A stretch of DNA of 64,000 nucleotides from Melitaea cinxia (taxonomy: Eukaryota; Arthropoda; Insecta; Lepidoptera; Nymphalidae). The position numbers and the translations under genes are program-made. The stretch spans positions 12,448,518-12,512,517 of the forward strand of contig NC_059417.1 in the NCBI RefSeq assembly GCF_905220565.1, in the 5' to 3' direction. Position 1 is the first letter of the stretch, and each line of letters begins with the position of its first letter. Under the pieces are notes generated by a model. It was not told the origin of the DNA, made no database searches, and saw only the letters and a program-made list of their open reading frames with translations. This document shows, piece after piece, positions 1 through 11,318 of the stretch.

Positions 1-640
1 CGTATTTTGTACAATTACTATTTGAAGCCTTTGTTTATAAAGACATTTAAGTACCTTATTACCCGACTGGCAAGGAAGGGTTATGTTTTTCGCGCGTATC
101 TTGTATGTATGTTTGTTTGTATGTAATATTCTTTACTACCTCATATTTCCAGAACCACTGAACGGATTTACATAATTGAGGTATCGTTAGGTTCGTGTTA
201 GCTGCCCAAGTGTTCTTAGATAGGTGACATTAAAAAAAAATCAAACATGGCGGCTGCGCGAAGCCATTGTAGTTAATGAAAAAAATTTTTTTTCTCAAAT
301 ACTACAATATGGGTATCAAATTGAAGGGCACAATACAAGGATTTTAAAAAGGTATATCATGATTATTAACTGCATGTTATCTACGACGTTGCATAAAGTT
401 TCGAAGGACTACCGTATTAATATATTTTAAATGTACAGCACAAAATGTTTGATATTTTTTCTATTTATTTCGCTGACTTTGTGTGCATATTGAATTTTTA
501 TCTTGTTCCAGCTTTTTCAGTTGATTTTCTATTAGTTGTTCTTCACGCAGGCGGGTTTATTGTTTTTTTTTTTTAATTTATATATACATAGATGGACAAT
601 TTCATTGAGTATGCTGTGGCATCAGTTGGGCCAATGTCCT
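1..640 (+). repeat. Interspersed repeat with an uninterrupted insertion site
   Basis: No gene is seen. Bases from about 366 to 575 are clearly similar to 41690-41846 joined to 43397-43460. The second locus is broken by about 1.5 kb of inserted repeats, while this copy is continuous through the same point (near 513-520), so it acts as the empty site. It also contains a phrase like the unit of the 42.1 kb tandem array (ATGGGTATCAAA followed by GAAGGGC). Open frames here are short and not recognisable. Confidence 0.5.
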
Positions 641-810
641 CAACCGTTTCAATATTTATCTCCAACCAAAAAAAAACTTGTCAACATAAAGATAAGTAGG
701 GGTGTTAAATTGCGACAAGAAGGTCACGACATTACGATACGAGCGAAACAAACACGTCACTTAAACTTCAAATATTTATGCTTCATTCTCGTTTTTTTAT
801 TTTTAAATAT

Positions 811-1075
811 ACAATCGGGTCGGCAAATAAGCGTACCGATCACCTGACGGTAAACGATTACCGTAGCTAAGACGACTGCAACACCAGAAATATCGGCAGT
901 TGGCAACCCTAGCCCTAATCCTCCCAGGAGCTCTGGTTACCTTACTCACCACATATTTAGCTGTGATCTTCGTAAGGCCGAAGTACTTACTTCCCCAGTC
1001 AGGCTGCTTCAGATTTCGAGCAGGATATTTCCTGCTTGCTCTGCCTCAGTTACGCGTTAAGTATCTACATATAGT
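811..1075. repeat. Interspersed repeat, three copies in window
   Basis: Shares the core around ACGGTAAACGATTACCGTAG (opposite strand) with shorter copies at about 30545-30645 and 48265-48360. This copy is the longest. Class unknown. Confidence 0.45.
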
Positions 1076-1078
1076 AAA

Positions 1079-1330
1079 CTAGCTGACCCCGCAAACGTTG
1101 TTTTGCTATATATTTTATTAACCTTCTCAATCCCCCCTCCCCGTAACTTAGGGGAATGAAAATAGAAGTTGACCGACTCTCGGACCTACCCGATATGCAC
1201 ACAAAATTTCATAATATTCTATTAACCCTCTTAACCCCCCCCCCCCCCCTATTAACTTAGGGGTATGCAAAATAGATGTTGTTCAATTCTCAGACCTACC
1301 CGATATGCGCACGAGAATCGGTGAAACCAT
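1079..1330 (-). mobile_element. Helitron-like non-autonomous fragment
   Basis: On the minus strand it ends ...GGGGTCAGCTAG followed by T, the same terminus as elements ending at 40493 and 41577. An internal stretch containing CAGACCTACCCGATATGC is present twice (near 1180 and 1290) with a C-run between, so part of the element is duplicated. Confidence 0.45.
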
Positions 1331-1339
1331 TTCGGAAGA

Positions 1340-2032
1340 GTTTAACTACAAACACCACGACACGAGAATTTTATATATTAGATAAGACTCCTTTACTCGT
1401 GATTTTTACCAGTGTTTATGTTTTAACAGTATCTGTATCGCCACTTTATATCACTATGCGGGAGCAGTTATATAAACTAATCGGTAATAACACTGACTGG
1501 CTGGACCGTGGATGCGTCGTGAGATTAAAGGAACTTGACACCGTATCACAACGCTAATAAACTACATACAGACGTAATACCAGATAGTAAACACTTGTAG
1601 CGATATTTAAATTATTTTTTATAAATCTGGAGTAGGGAAAACCTATATTCAGACATTTTTTTTCATATTTAGCCGATTTTTAGACGAGGCCGCGACCGCA
1701 GTTTGCAGTGACCCTGCTGCTGGGCGGCTGTGGTCTACTTTAAAAGAACGAGTATTCGAGTATATTATTAAAGATCATCTCATCTATTTATGGGTAATCA
1801 AGGCCACGAAGGACTTACGGCCGTTTTCAATAATCTATCTATGTCTGGTTATGCCTACTAGCGGTAGGTTTTTAACACAATTTGTATGGCGCTTACGTCA
1901 AAATTATATCTCTGGTAAGCAAATTTAGACACAGATAGAATATTAAAACTAGTCTTTAAAGACACTATGTACTTACATTTTAAAACCCATCTCTCTCCTG
2001 GCAGTCAGTTAAAAATAGATATATGTAGCTAA
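1340..2032. other. Intergenic, nothing recognisable
   Basis: AT-rich sequence without a supported gene or a repeat that I can match within the window. A short GC-rich patch occurs near 1685-1735 but has no convincing codon pattern. Confidence 0.4.
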
Positions 2033-2175
2033 TAATTTAGTGAGTCGTCCGAGGCGACTGGCGCGGGTGGTGAGCGTGGTCAGCGCGACCGGTCCCGAGC
2101 AGACGGCCATAAAAACATTTCAGGTTCTGCGCCGCCCGGCCCTTGTTTTTACTCTCGCCGCGCTCTAACGCGAGC
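2033..2175. other. GC-rich island of unknown nature
   Basis: About 140 bp rich in CG dinucleotides in an AT-rich setting. An ATAAAA-like stretch at about 2109 could be a TATA element on the plus strand. The minus strand has an open frame of about 45 codons here, with no recognised domain. It could be a promoter-proximal island or an exon of an unidentified gene. Confidence 0.25.
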
Positions 2176-2199
2176 TAACTACTCTTCACTACCGCCAAG

Positions 2200-2352
2200 T
2201 TTTCCTGGACATATGATTTACAATCCTAGCTAACTGATACCCCTGACTTGGCCTGCGCTGTTTTTAACTTAACTTCTTTTCCTGGACATATGATTTACAA
2301 TCCTAACTAACCGATACCCTGACTTGGCCTGCGCTGTTTTTAACTTAACTTC
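2200..2352 (+). repeat. 77 bp direct tandem duplication
   Basis: Two adjacent units (2200-2276 and 2277-2352) both start TTTTCCTGGACATATGATTT and differ at only a few bases; the second lacks one C. No third unit is seen. Confidence 0.85.
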
Positions 2353-2945
2353 ATTCACGATGAAAAAGCCCTCATAGAAAAAGTATTTATTAATTAAAAC
2401 TCTAAATTAAGTTATAGCAATGTGTTTACAAGAAAAGATCTGTTATGTACTTCGAGGTTATTTATGTGCATATGTCATTAACCCGTAAGCTACGTGTCTC
2501 AATAAGTCTCGAAATATGAGGTGTCTCTGCAACAATTATATCAATAGCACTGATCTATACGCCGCTTCATTCATATTACAATAGACAAGCTAGCGCAGTC
2601 AGTTACAAGATATTACAAGATAAAAGAATGTTGAAAACTCAAACTGCAATGTGACGCCATATAGCCGATAATCAGTGGACAATTAAGACGCTTCTAATGA
2701 TACCTACCTCATTTGTCTAAATATGACAAGTTGTTTGGGAGATATGAGAGAACAGATAAACACACATAGACTGCTGAAATTATAACCCTCCTTTTGGCTT
2801 TGCCGTAGTCGGGTAAAACCCATTGAACTTTGCTTAAGAGTTTGTAGTTAAGTTGTTACTACTCTAATTAATAAAAAATACTTGTTAAAAACTAGTTCTG
2901 TTGCTCGAAACGTTTGCACAAAAAAACAATTTACTGCTGTCTGTG
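2353..2945. other. Intergenic, nothing recognisable
   Basis: AT-rich, no gene or matched repeat seen. Confidence 0.4.
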
Positions 2946-2949
2946 GTAC

Positions 2950-3150
2950 ATGATAACAGCCGGGACCGACGGCTTAACGTGCTCTCCGAGGCACGGTGGG
3001 GAGACCCACTAGGACTGCACAAACACCAAGACCACGGCAAACACCTGTATGGCCAATACAAATGTTTGTAATGTGCGGGGATCGAACCGGCAAGTGCCAG
3101 CGCAACAGGTACAATCCATGGCTGTAACCGCTGCGCCAACGCGGCGTAAC
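2950..3150 (-). mobile_element. tRNA-derived SINE, 3'-truncated copy
   Basis: On the minus strand the right end is a tRNA-like head: a box A-like segment around GTTGGCGCAGCGGT and a box B-like GGTTCGATCCCCGCAC. It matches the full copy at 25286-25634 but stops before that copy's 3' body. Confidence 0.7.
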
Positions 3151-3154
3151 ACAA

Positions 3155-4800
3155 AGCTTAAGTTCAATTCAAGAAATTGTTAAAATGTGAACAATGTTAA
3201 ATGGTGTTTTTATTTAAATAATCGCACAAATTGGTAACTTTACCTTTTTTTCTGCTTTGAACTTAAACAATAAACATAAATATAGAAACTTTTTGATGAT
3301 ACAGCAGCGCACTCGTATGTACTCGAGATCGTCTGGTAGATATTGCTTGTAGCAATCACCGCCTTTAAGCACTGGACCTACACCTCGCTGTACTTTTTCA
3401 TTTCTTTTAAAAAGATGCGAGTGTGCTCAAAAGTTTCGTCCGTAATTTCTACACGTTAGACCTTAAATAAGAAAATAGTGCACGTTGGTAACATTGCTCA
3501 TATGTTATATTATAACAAGATTTTAAGTGTATTTTAAGTGTATTCTCATCATCTTTTATTTTGACATTTTTTTTAATTAAAATGTTCATTAATTGAAAGG
3601 CTAAGGCAATTGGAATTTTCTTTAATTATCTATAGAAAATTGCCTGTATAACTGCGATATTTGATTTGCATATGTATGTTTACATAATATAATGTTAATA
3701 GAATGTATGATTGAATGTGTGAGCTTTTGCAACATGTATTTATTATACTAAATTGTTCCGTGAGTGAGTTTCAATTTCCTCATCAACAATATAAACATGG
3801 CGAGGGTAAACAAGAAGGGCGCGCTGCACCCTAACCCAATCATAATGACCTTTGATCTTGCTTACAAGAGATTGAATTTTTATTAAAGACCAGACGACAT
3901 GCGTCTGACATTTATAAGTATGTATATTAAGTATATATATATGTATATTAAATTTATAGTACTATTTTAAGTATGACCAGAATTACAGGTAAATTGATCT
4001 CTGACACCGGATGTACGCTCGTTGCCACGGAGGAGCCAACTCCGTCGAAACATCGAGAAAATATGAAGGTATATTAAATAAGTAATATGTGAAGTGAGGT
4101 AACGTCTATAATTATCGGTAAATCGAGCGCGGAGGTGATGTATGTCTGCTGCGCACATTACATTATTTATCAGAGCCGGCCACTCGAGCTGCATACGAAC
4201 CCGCAACTACTGCAATGCAAGTCATAAGCAAATTAAAGCGAAAAGCTGAAGGAAGAGTTCGTCCGTTTGATCAATCAGTTGTTAGGGATCGCGACTGCCT
4301 TAAGATCTATCAGTTGTAAGGAAATATGTGTTTTACATTTTCATCATAGGTATATAAGGTAAGTATTGTAGGTGTGTAAAATAAGCGGTTAAATCGTATA
4401 TATAGTGTACAAGATAGTTAAAAAAAATAAAACCCAAACTCATTATGTGGTCTAAAAGATTTTTAATTTAATATTCTTGTTGTAATTGACTATTTGATCA
4501 TAATAATAAATATTCGCACGCAAAATCGCGGGTTTAAGCTTTGTTATAGATAATCGGTCGCCAGTAGTCTCGAGTGGAAATGTTTTAGTAATTGGCAGTA
4601 TTGCTGTTTACACGCCGGGCACGCTCCCCGTAAATGTTTATTAAATAAATAACAAAATAAAGGTGCAATTTACGAGATCACAGAATTAATGAAAACGGTT
4701 CAAGGACTTCAAATAAGTTCTTTTTTTGCGTTAATTTATACTCATGATAAAACTGTAACAGATTCGATTCTATAATCTTCTATACGCATAAATAAAATTA
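3155..4800. other. Intergenic, nothing recognisable
   Basis: AT-rich with scattered short frames. A 29-codon frame from about 3797 and a 79-codon minus-strand frame at 3967-4206 were examined; neither has a recognisable motif. Confidence 0.35.
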
Positions 4801-4839
4801 AAGTGTCTGTTTTAATATTAAAATACCGTTTTTTACTAA

Positions 4840-5094
4840 ATTCATATGGATGTATTCACGGTACATATAGCAAAATAACATTTTTACAATTTTTGTCTGT
4901 CTGTCTGTTTGTTCCGGCTTATCTCTGAAACGGCTGGACCGATTTCTTTGGGAGCTTCACTGGCAGATAGCTGATGGTATAAAGAGTAACTTAGGTTATT
5001 TATATTTAAGAATTTTTTTTATTTTATAACTCTACAAACTGAACAATAACTTTTTTGTTCAATTCCACGGGGACGAAGTCGCGGGCGCAGCTAG
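4840..5094 (+). mobile_element. Helitron-like non-autonomous element
   Basis: Ends in a GC-rich palindrome (ACGAAGTCGCGGGCGCAG) followed by CTAG and T, typical of Helitron 3' termini. Two sister copies end at 52878 and 55091; all contain the TGTCTGTCTGT run and the GGCTG(G/A)ACCGATTT block. Confidence 0.6.
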
Positions 5095-5099
5095 TATTG

Positions 5100-5895
5100 A
5101 TATATTTTTGGGAGGCTCTCTTGTCGTCGATGCTGAAGCCAGAACTGTATTTTTATTTTTGTCTTTCTGTTGAAATTTTAATCACTCATCAGACTAAAAG
5201 TACACGAATTTGAAAAAAAAACTTGGTGTAACTAAAAGTTTGAGTTTATATTATGAGCTAGGACACTATTTCGAAATACATAGATTTATACATAGATATA
5301 TAGGGTTTCTTAGAAATGATGAAAATCAAAATGCGTAACTGCGAAGGAAGCAGAAGCAGGTAAAGATAGTAACTATATAAAAAATCGTTTGTTTGTGACT
5401 TTATAGTGAATCAAAATGCATAGGAGATTGTTCAATCTGGAGACCTGAACTGAACGTGTTAACTAGGGATTAGCCTTTATTATTTATTTATTTTTATTTT
5501 ATACTTTATTGTTGCAATGATATTTAGACTGTGAAGTACAATGGACGGACTTATGGCTAATCAGCTATTCCTTCCAGACAACCCAGATGTAAGGTTAGGG
5601 TGGTCGGAGGGGTTTTTTTTAACTGACAGCCAGCAGCGTGACGTCTTTGTGTCGAAGTATATTTATTACTACAGACTTATAGAGACCGCTCAGGGCTCAC
5701 TACTATTAGTTACGAACTGTTGCTACGGACTAATCTTACAACGGGGCGGAGGATGGTTATAAATAAGAACAATGTAAACAATACTATGAGAAAAGCAAAC
5801 AACCAACTTTGGACTCTGCACTCATCAATCAATTACTAGTAATTTGGTAAGTTCCAAATGTTGTTTATCTTCAATTTAACATTAAAGTACGATTA
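5100..5895. other. Intergenic, nothing recognisable
   Basis: A 73-codon frame at 5541-5762 has no recognisable domain. No repeat matched. Confidence 0.35.
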
Positions 5896-5897
5896 CG

Positions 5898-6093
5898 CTT
5901 CAGCTTATAATATCTCACTGCTGGGTATAGACCTCTTTCCCCATGTAGGAGAAGGATCAGAGCTTAGTCCACCACGCTGCTCCAATGCGGGTCGGCGGAT
6001 ATATTCCCTACTACGAGTATGAGTAACGATCGCTATCATGTTTACATGATAACAACCGAGACCGACGGCTTACCGTGCTCTCCGAGGAACAGA
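5898..6093 (-). mobile_element. tRNA-derived SINE, 3' body
   Basis: Antisense copy of the SINE body: it begins with the 3' end (CTTCAGCTTATAATATCTCA) and runs to the segment with CTCTCCGAGG. The tRNA head is missing. Confidence 0.7.
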
Positions 6094-6094
6094 A

Positions 6095-6915
6095 AGTACA
6101 ATTGGTTACAAAATATCATGTAATATAAAATGTACAATCAGCTACAAAAATACGTAGATATTACACAGACATAAAAAAGGAAACTTATTACGAAATTGGG
6201 TAGGTGGAGCTTTATTAAGGTTTCATACGCAATTTAGTAAACAAACGCGTACAGTGTTTTTCGAATTGAATATATTCCACAACTGATTACTTAAATTGTG
6301 TTCGTGGATTCAAAACTCGCGTGAAGGATGTTCGCAACGGTTTTAGACTTTTTTTGTTAGTCTTCCATGAACTACTTAAAGTCAAGGGCAGTCAACCTTT
6401 ACCTTTTTTTTGTTGTCTGTTGTGAATGTTGTGTTGCGTTATAGACTGCTAAAACTTTGAGACGTATCACTTTACGGTTTTACTAAAAAGTTAAGTTCGT
6501 TCAATGCCGAATCCTAAAACCAACATAGGTACCTATGTGTAGATACTTTGTTGTGTACATAACTTTTTCTTATTTACGTTCTAATATATACCTATAGTTA
6601 TAAATACAACAGTTATAATACTAATTCCATAAAAAAATTGGAACCAGTTGACTCTTAAGAAATGGAGTTTTAAAATACTATCGCGAATTTACGACACATT
6701 TCCTAAACATTCAAATAATTTCTTCGTTTCGTATGAATACAACCTAAGACTGTACTTCGAGAAAGGGTAAAGGCGGCGCATGTGTAAAGGGACCTTATCG
6801 ATAAAGCGATCTCTACAATATGGGTAATCGTAGTTTATAATAAAATCGATAGGTTTGAATGTAGACTAGAATCGTTAACATTGGAACTAACAGGGCTAGT
6901 CTCTGTTGATAATTG
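6095..6915. other. Intergenic, nothing recognisable
   Basis: AT-rich, no gene or matched repeat seen. Confidence 0.35.
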
Positions 6916-6924
6916 ACCGCAGGC

Positions 6925-7102
6925 CAGTGGCGTAGGGGGGGGCAAGACGAGACATCATGCTCCGGGGGATACATGTAAAGGGGCGCCAAATGATCCGCAA
7001 AACAAAAAAATTGCTGGACGTATTATACGGTTTTCGAATGGGGGGGGGGGGCGCTAAGAAGGTATCGTGCCCCGGGCGCGAGATAAGCTCGCTACGCCAC
7101 TG
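6925..7102. mobile_element. hAT-type MITE, 178 bp
   Basis: Inverted ends CAGTGGCGTAG and CTACGCCACTG. Flanking octamers CCGCAGGC (6917-6924) and CTGCAGGC (7103-7110) differ at one base, as expected of an aged 8 bp hAT target duplication. The interior is non-coding with long G-runs. Confidence 0.75.
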
Positions 7103-7109
7103 CTGCAGG

Positions 7110-8425
7110 CAATCTAACTTGAAATATTCATAATAAGCCTGCTAGTGATTCCCACTCGTAATAGAGAATTTTTATCCTTCTACGAACGTGGAGCAGTGTA
7201 GTGCAGCCAAGTCCAGGCCTTCTGTATGGAGAAGAGGCCTTTGCCTAGCAGGAAAGTATACATGCTGACTCAGTTCAATACTAATAAATAATGTAACAAA
7301 TGTATTGTAAAAGTTAGTATGTAGACTACTAGAAACCTGTTTTTTTTTTATTCTCTACATTTTAAACCTCCAGTCTTATTTAATATGTTCTTTGTGGTGC
7401 TTCAAGATTTTGGTTGAAAATCACAAAAATTCTTCTGAGACTAAGTTGTGACTTTCGTCTGGTGGTTCTGACGAATCCTATCTTGCCTCGGAGAACACGT
7501 AAAGACTTCGATGACGATGATATCACAGCTCTATTTTTTATAGTAGTTCGAGTAGTCTTACTAGAGAAATTTTTTGCAAATCCTTAGAGAACAACCTGCT
7601 GGATTAAAATCTAAGGAGAGGTGGTCTTTGCCCAGGAGCGGAATATTTACGCTCCGACTGAGTTAAGTTATAGAGCTTTGTCCAGGTCCTCTGGCGTAGA
7701 TTTTGGTGCATTAGTAGTGTCAGTAAATTCGGCATGTGTATGTCTGTGTATCGTGTGCGATGGTGTTGCGAAATAGCGCCATCGCGATACAATATCCGCA
7801 GGAGCCGGGGAGCGGGCGACAGATGGTTCGAGTTACATTCAACACTCTATGAGAAACGCCTAAATAACGCACGATACAAACACGTCGCAAGGTCATTCAC
7901 GTTGACTACTTGAATATTCATTTACTAGTCAATCTCTCGACGGAATCTCCCTCTAACTAATTCAAAAACATTTTTAAAATTATTGAAATACTAATACATT
8001 TTCAATCTTGTTTACCTTTCCTGTGTGGTATGAACTAATAAGAGATAGTGACAAAGTAACAGCTAAGGATAAGCATTGTCTGTAATTACTGCTCGTGCAC
8101 CTAACTTTATTCACCTAATAGAGTTGGTTTTAGGAATAAATTACTAGAAGAAATATTTAAAAAAAAAAAACGATTCTTCTGGCCGAAACTAACACAATAA
8201 TCTTATTATTTTTTTCTAGTCTTCAGATCGTCACCATATGCGTAGGTACGTGAGGATTCTGATATTTTATTTGCAACTGAAAGGTAAATAAGAAGTCTTT
8301 CTTACACATGTACAAAGTAGTTGTTTTTTTTTCAATAATATTAAAGCAAAATTCTTTAGGTTTTCTGGATATTTCGACTGAATAAAAATACAATAATTAA
8401 AATTTTGGAATAAAGGAAATATTTA
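7110..8425. other. Intergenic or intron with small repeat fragments
   Basis: Fragments at about 7189-7262 and 7605-7665 look like decayed SINE or LINE tails (GAAGAGGCCTTTGCC; GGTCTTTGCCCAGGAGCGGA). If the minus-strand exon at 8431-8539 is real, this stretch is its first intron. No further exon was found. Confidence 0.35.
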
Positions 8426-8430
8426 CTGAC

Positions 8431-8539
8431 CAGGGTTAGTGGTTGGTTGGTCGGAAGTCACAGCCGGCCGCGCCGCCAGAAGTATAGTCAAGGCGGTCGC
8501 AAGCAAGGCCGACATCGTCGGCATCTCGGTGACCAGCAT
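8431..8539 (-). CDS. Signal-peptide exon of an unidentified secreted protein (partial gene)
   Basis: Reading leftwards from an ATG at 8537-8539, the exon encodes 36 codons plus one base. The peptide has a hydrophobic core (SALLATALTILLAA) followed by RPAVTSD, a good cleavable signal peptide. Three in-frame Met codons lie near the start; the third, just before SALLA, gives the most compact signal. The exon stops at a good donor (CTG then GTCAGT). The rest of the gene must lie further left, where I found no convincing second exon, so the first intron is probably long and may leave the window. The product is likely secreted or membrane-bound; its family cannot be told. The NDUFB3 gene starts about 1 kb away on the other strand, so the two may be transcribed divergently. 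Confidence 0.55.
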
Positions 8540-9566
8540 CCCTAAGATTGTATACACATTGCTATCGCACACTTGCACTCTCGTCCTTTGTCCAATAAGA
8601 TTAAAACAAAGTTAGGAACGCTGTTTATCACATCGAACAATTCATTTACTTTTACTTGCCCGAAAACATACAGAGGCTTCTCACACACAAACCTGTAGAG
8701 GCTTCTCTCTCCCGGTTTCACTCACAGACCGCACTTTTGATTCATAAATAATTCAGAGTATTCGAAATTCATTGAATGAGAAATATCAAAGTACTAGAAA
8801 ATATTACAAAAGTTATTTAGTAATAGTTAATTCCATATAGGCTTTTCATTATGTATTTGCAACGTTATTCGGAAATCGGCAAAAACATAAATAAAGAACA
8901 GCGCTCCGCGAAGCAAACGATACGCGCGTCTCAAACAAGCGTTTGGAGGACACTGACACAGATTATAAAGTTAAAATAAACTTTTGTGATTTGTTTTTGT
9001 GCATTATTTTTATCTTTTGTTTATAGGTATGTGTTTTTAAATAGTAAGATAGTTAAACTTAACTACTAGCTACATTAAAGTATATTATTGGTATTTTTTT
9101 TTTTTTAATAACAACTTGTAAGAGTTCATCGTTAGTTTATTATCAGTTTGTTTGTGTTACAGTTATTTAAGAATAAATACTAATTCATAAGTTAGTAACG
9201 ACTTATATCATTATTAAAAATAAATACTTGACTAGAAGTTAACTCAAGATTTGTATAAAGTATAAAGGTTTCATTTTGTTTCGGTGTAAATTCGATTGAA
9301 ATTAGCTGCATACAAAAAGTCAACTTCAAATGTAAAAAATATCATCTGTACATATTTGACATTTGGAAAACATTTTACGAAAATTACTTCTACTTTAATT
9401 GTATAAGAGAGAAGAATTAAACTTTTAAACTAAGAAAGTACGTTAATATTAAGATATCAACAAGATTATTTGACAAATTCATGTATACATTGATATACTA
9501 AAATATAATTATGTAATCAAATAAGGTTACTTTATAACTTGGTAACTCTTGGTTCTATTTCTTCAG
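8540..9566. promoter_or_regulatory. Presumed divergent promoter region and NDUFB3 5' intron
   Basis: The stretch lies between the minus-strand signal-peptide exon and the NDUFB3 coding start. NDUFB3's ATG sits two bases after an acceptor (TTCTTCAG at 9559-9566), so a non-coding first exon must lie upstream. A GT-rich donor-like TATAGGTATGTG near 9022-9033 is one possible end. No exact promoter was located. Confidence 0.35.
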
Positions 9567-9568
9567 AC

Positions 9569-10646
9569 ATGGGAGGCCATGGTCACGAGCCGCCGTATAC
9601 TATACCTAAATATACGGACTTCAAGGTAAAAGGCATCCCTCAGCTAGAGGAGCTGGAGGAGGCACTCGCAAGGAAAGGATTGAAGGACCCTTGGATCAGG
9701 TACTGATTTGTGTATTTATAATATAATATTTGTTAATTATTTCGTAATAAATCTTCGTTTACTGCACACAGTAGACAGTTATATTATATAGAGTAAATAC
9801 TAGGACTAGTCTTTAGATTAAGAGCCGTCCTTTTGAAGTTAGATTGGTTAGGGTTATTTATTTTTATTGTAATGAAATTATGTCGATAAATGGTCTAACA
9901 TATAACTGCATTATTTTTTTTTTTTTTTACAAGTGATATATATCCACGGGCTTATGAACCCATGTCCTTTTTTTTCAAAAAACATGAAATTTTTTTTTGT
10001 ATTATTATTATTTCCTTATAATACTATACTTATATCTAGCTTAATCTTACATTATTTACATGCGTAATAATCGTTTTCTTAAAAATATATTTTTTAATAT
10101 TATCTATATTACTACCAACTTACGCCTCCCAAGCAAAGCAACCTATTCGAATTTTATTTTGACATCTCGAGAATACTCTCAACGACGACGGTGTCTCTAT
10201 TATGAATCGCCATCTTGAGACTATGCTCAAGGATGTCTTTTTCCGTAGCCTCTACCGCCCTCCCGATGAAACGACAGATCGCGTCATCTCTGTAGTCGGT
10301 GTAGTAGACACAGGCCTTGCTGTGTCTAGTCACCGCGACTATCGCGTGCGAAACGCTGTCATGTATTCGCAGCCTCCCACTCCTCGTCTGGATATTATTT
10401 AATGCTGTTAGAATTAAGCTTTTAAACAAAAATAATTTTGAATTGAATTTAAAAGTAAAAGATACTTAAAACATTTCCAGGAATGAGGCTTGGAGGTATC
10501 ATCCAGGATTTGGCTCACGTTGGCTTCACGCAAGGAAAGTATTCTTCAGAGGCTTGCCCCTCGGAATAGCTTTGACAGCAGCCACACTTGCTTATGACAA
10601 GATGACCGGAGGAGATGGCCACGGCCACCATGATGACCACCACTAG
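9569..10646 (+). CDS. NDUFB3: NADH dehydrogenase [ubiquinone] 1 beta subcomplex subunit 3 (B12)
   Basis: Accessory subunit of mitochondrial complex I in the inner membrane; it helps hold the distal membrane arm together and is not catalytic. Coding exons are 9569-9699 and 10481-10646, joined through a split Arg codon (AG/G). Together they encode 98 residues, the usual length of this family. Seen in the protein: an N-terminal GGHGHEPPYTIPKYTDFKVKG, the conserved LEEALARKGLKDPWIRNEAWRY block, then one membrane helix around GLPLGIALTAATLAYDK, ending in a His- and Asp-rich tail (GDGHGHHDDHH). The start follows an acceptor directly, so the 5' UTR is spliced. The 781 bp intron holds a minus-strand truncated LINE. 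Rae1 converges from the right, leaving about 670 bp between stop codons. Identification rests on family pattern and exact length; confidence is high. Confidence 0.95.
9908..10429 (-). mobile_element. 5'-truncated poly(A) LINE fragment in NDUFB3 intron
   Basis: On the minus strand an open frame of 91 codons (10429 down to 10154) ends in ...VVVESILEMSK, followed by AT-rich sequence that finishes in a poly(A) run (the T-run at about 9912-9929). A related 3' region with its T-run occurs at about 25711-25850. An ORF end, then 3' UTR, then poly(A) suggests a truncated non-LTR retrotransposon. The ORF itself was not recognised. Confidence 0.4.
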
Positions 10647-10721
10647 CAATATGCAATTTATATAGTTTGCAATATTTCGTTCAATGTTACGATATGATAG
10701 GTACACTGGAAGCACTTGTTA

Positions 10722-10727
10722 AATAAA
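10722..10727 (+). terminator. NDUFB3 polyadenylation signal
   Basis: AATAAA 75 bases after the NDUFB3 stop codon. Confidence 0.6.
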
Positions 10728-11282
10728 ATGGAATTACAAGTGAGCATTTTTTATTGGTAAAATACCTTTTAATGATTTTCTCTGGTTGTACCCGTCCAAA
10801 CGGTCTGGTTATAGTCTCTTTGTTGTTCTACAACGATACCTGAAGTGAAATGTAGCAGAAAAGGGAATCAAATAAAATGATTTAATCATAACACAAATGT
10901 ATACCTGATCTGTGGTATTTTTAAGCATAAATTGGTAGATCTATATTGCTTTTGTGAAGGCAAACTTTATTTGACAAGTTATAAACTATATTATAATATC
11001 ATCACAAATTCACTACAATAGTAAAGCTATTTTTGGACATTTTCAGGGTCTATTGACAACTAAATTATAACATACAAGAATCATAGACTAAAAAATAAGT
11101 GTGTCGTTCAAGAGATTTTCTAAAAACTTTAGTTGTTGGATTTAATTTTCTATTGTTTTTTTAGCCGCTGTGTAGGACACAGTCTCAGTTAGAATATAAG
11201 TCATGAATTCAAGACATTTTTAATGAATATAATGTGTTCATAGGTATTATACAAATTAAACACTATATTCTGTAATATCTAT

Positions 11283-11288
11283 TTTATT
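11283..11288 (-). terminator. Rae1 polyadenylation signal
   Basis: TTTATT on the plus strand reads AATAAA on the Rae1 strand, 30 bases after the Rae1 stop codon. Confidence 0.55.
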
Positions 11289-11318
11289 TAAAAGTACGAT
11301 ATAAAATTACAGTACAGT

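Noticed and set aside
3797..3886. Small frame starting MARVNKKGALHP
   Set aside because: Only 29 codons, with no splice or conservation evidence and no known match; kept as non-coding.
3967..4206. 79-codon minus-strand frame as an exon of the orphan secreted gene
   Set aside because: No acceptor in the right phase was convincing and the sequence has no recognisable domain.
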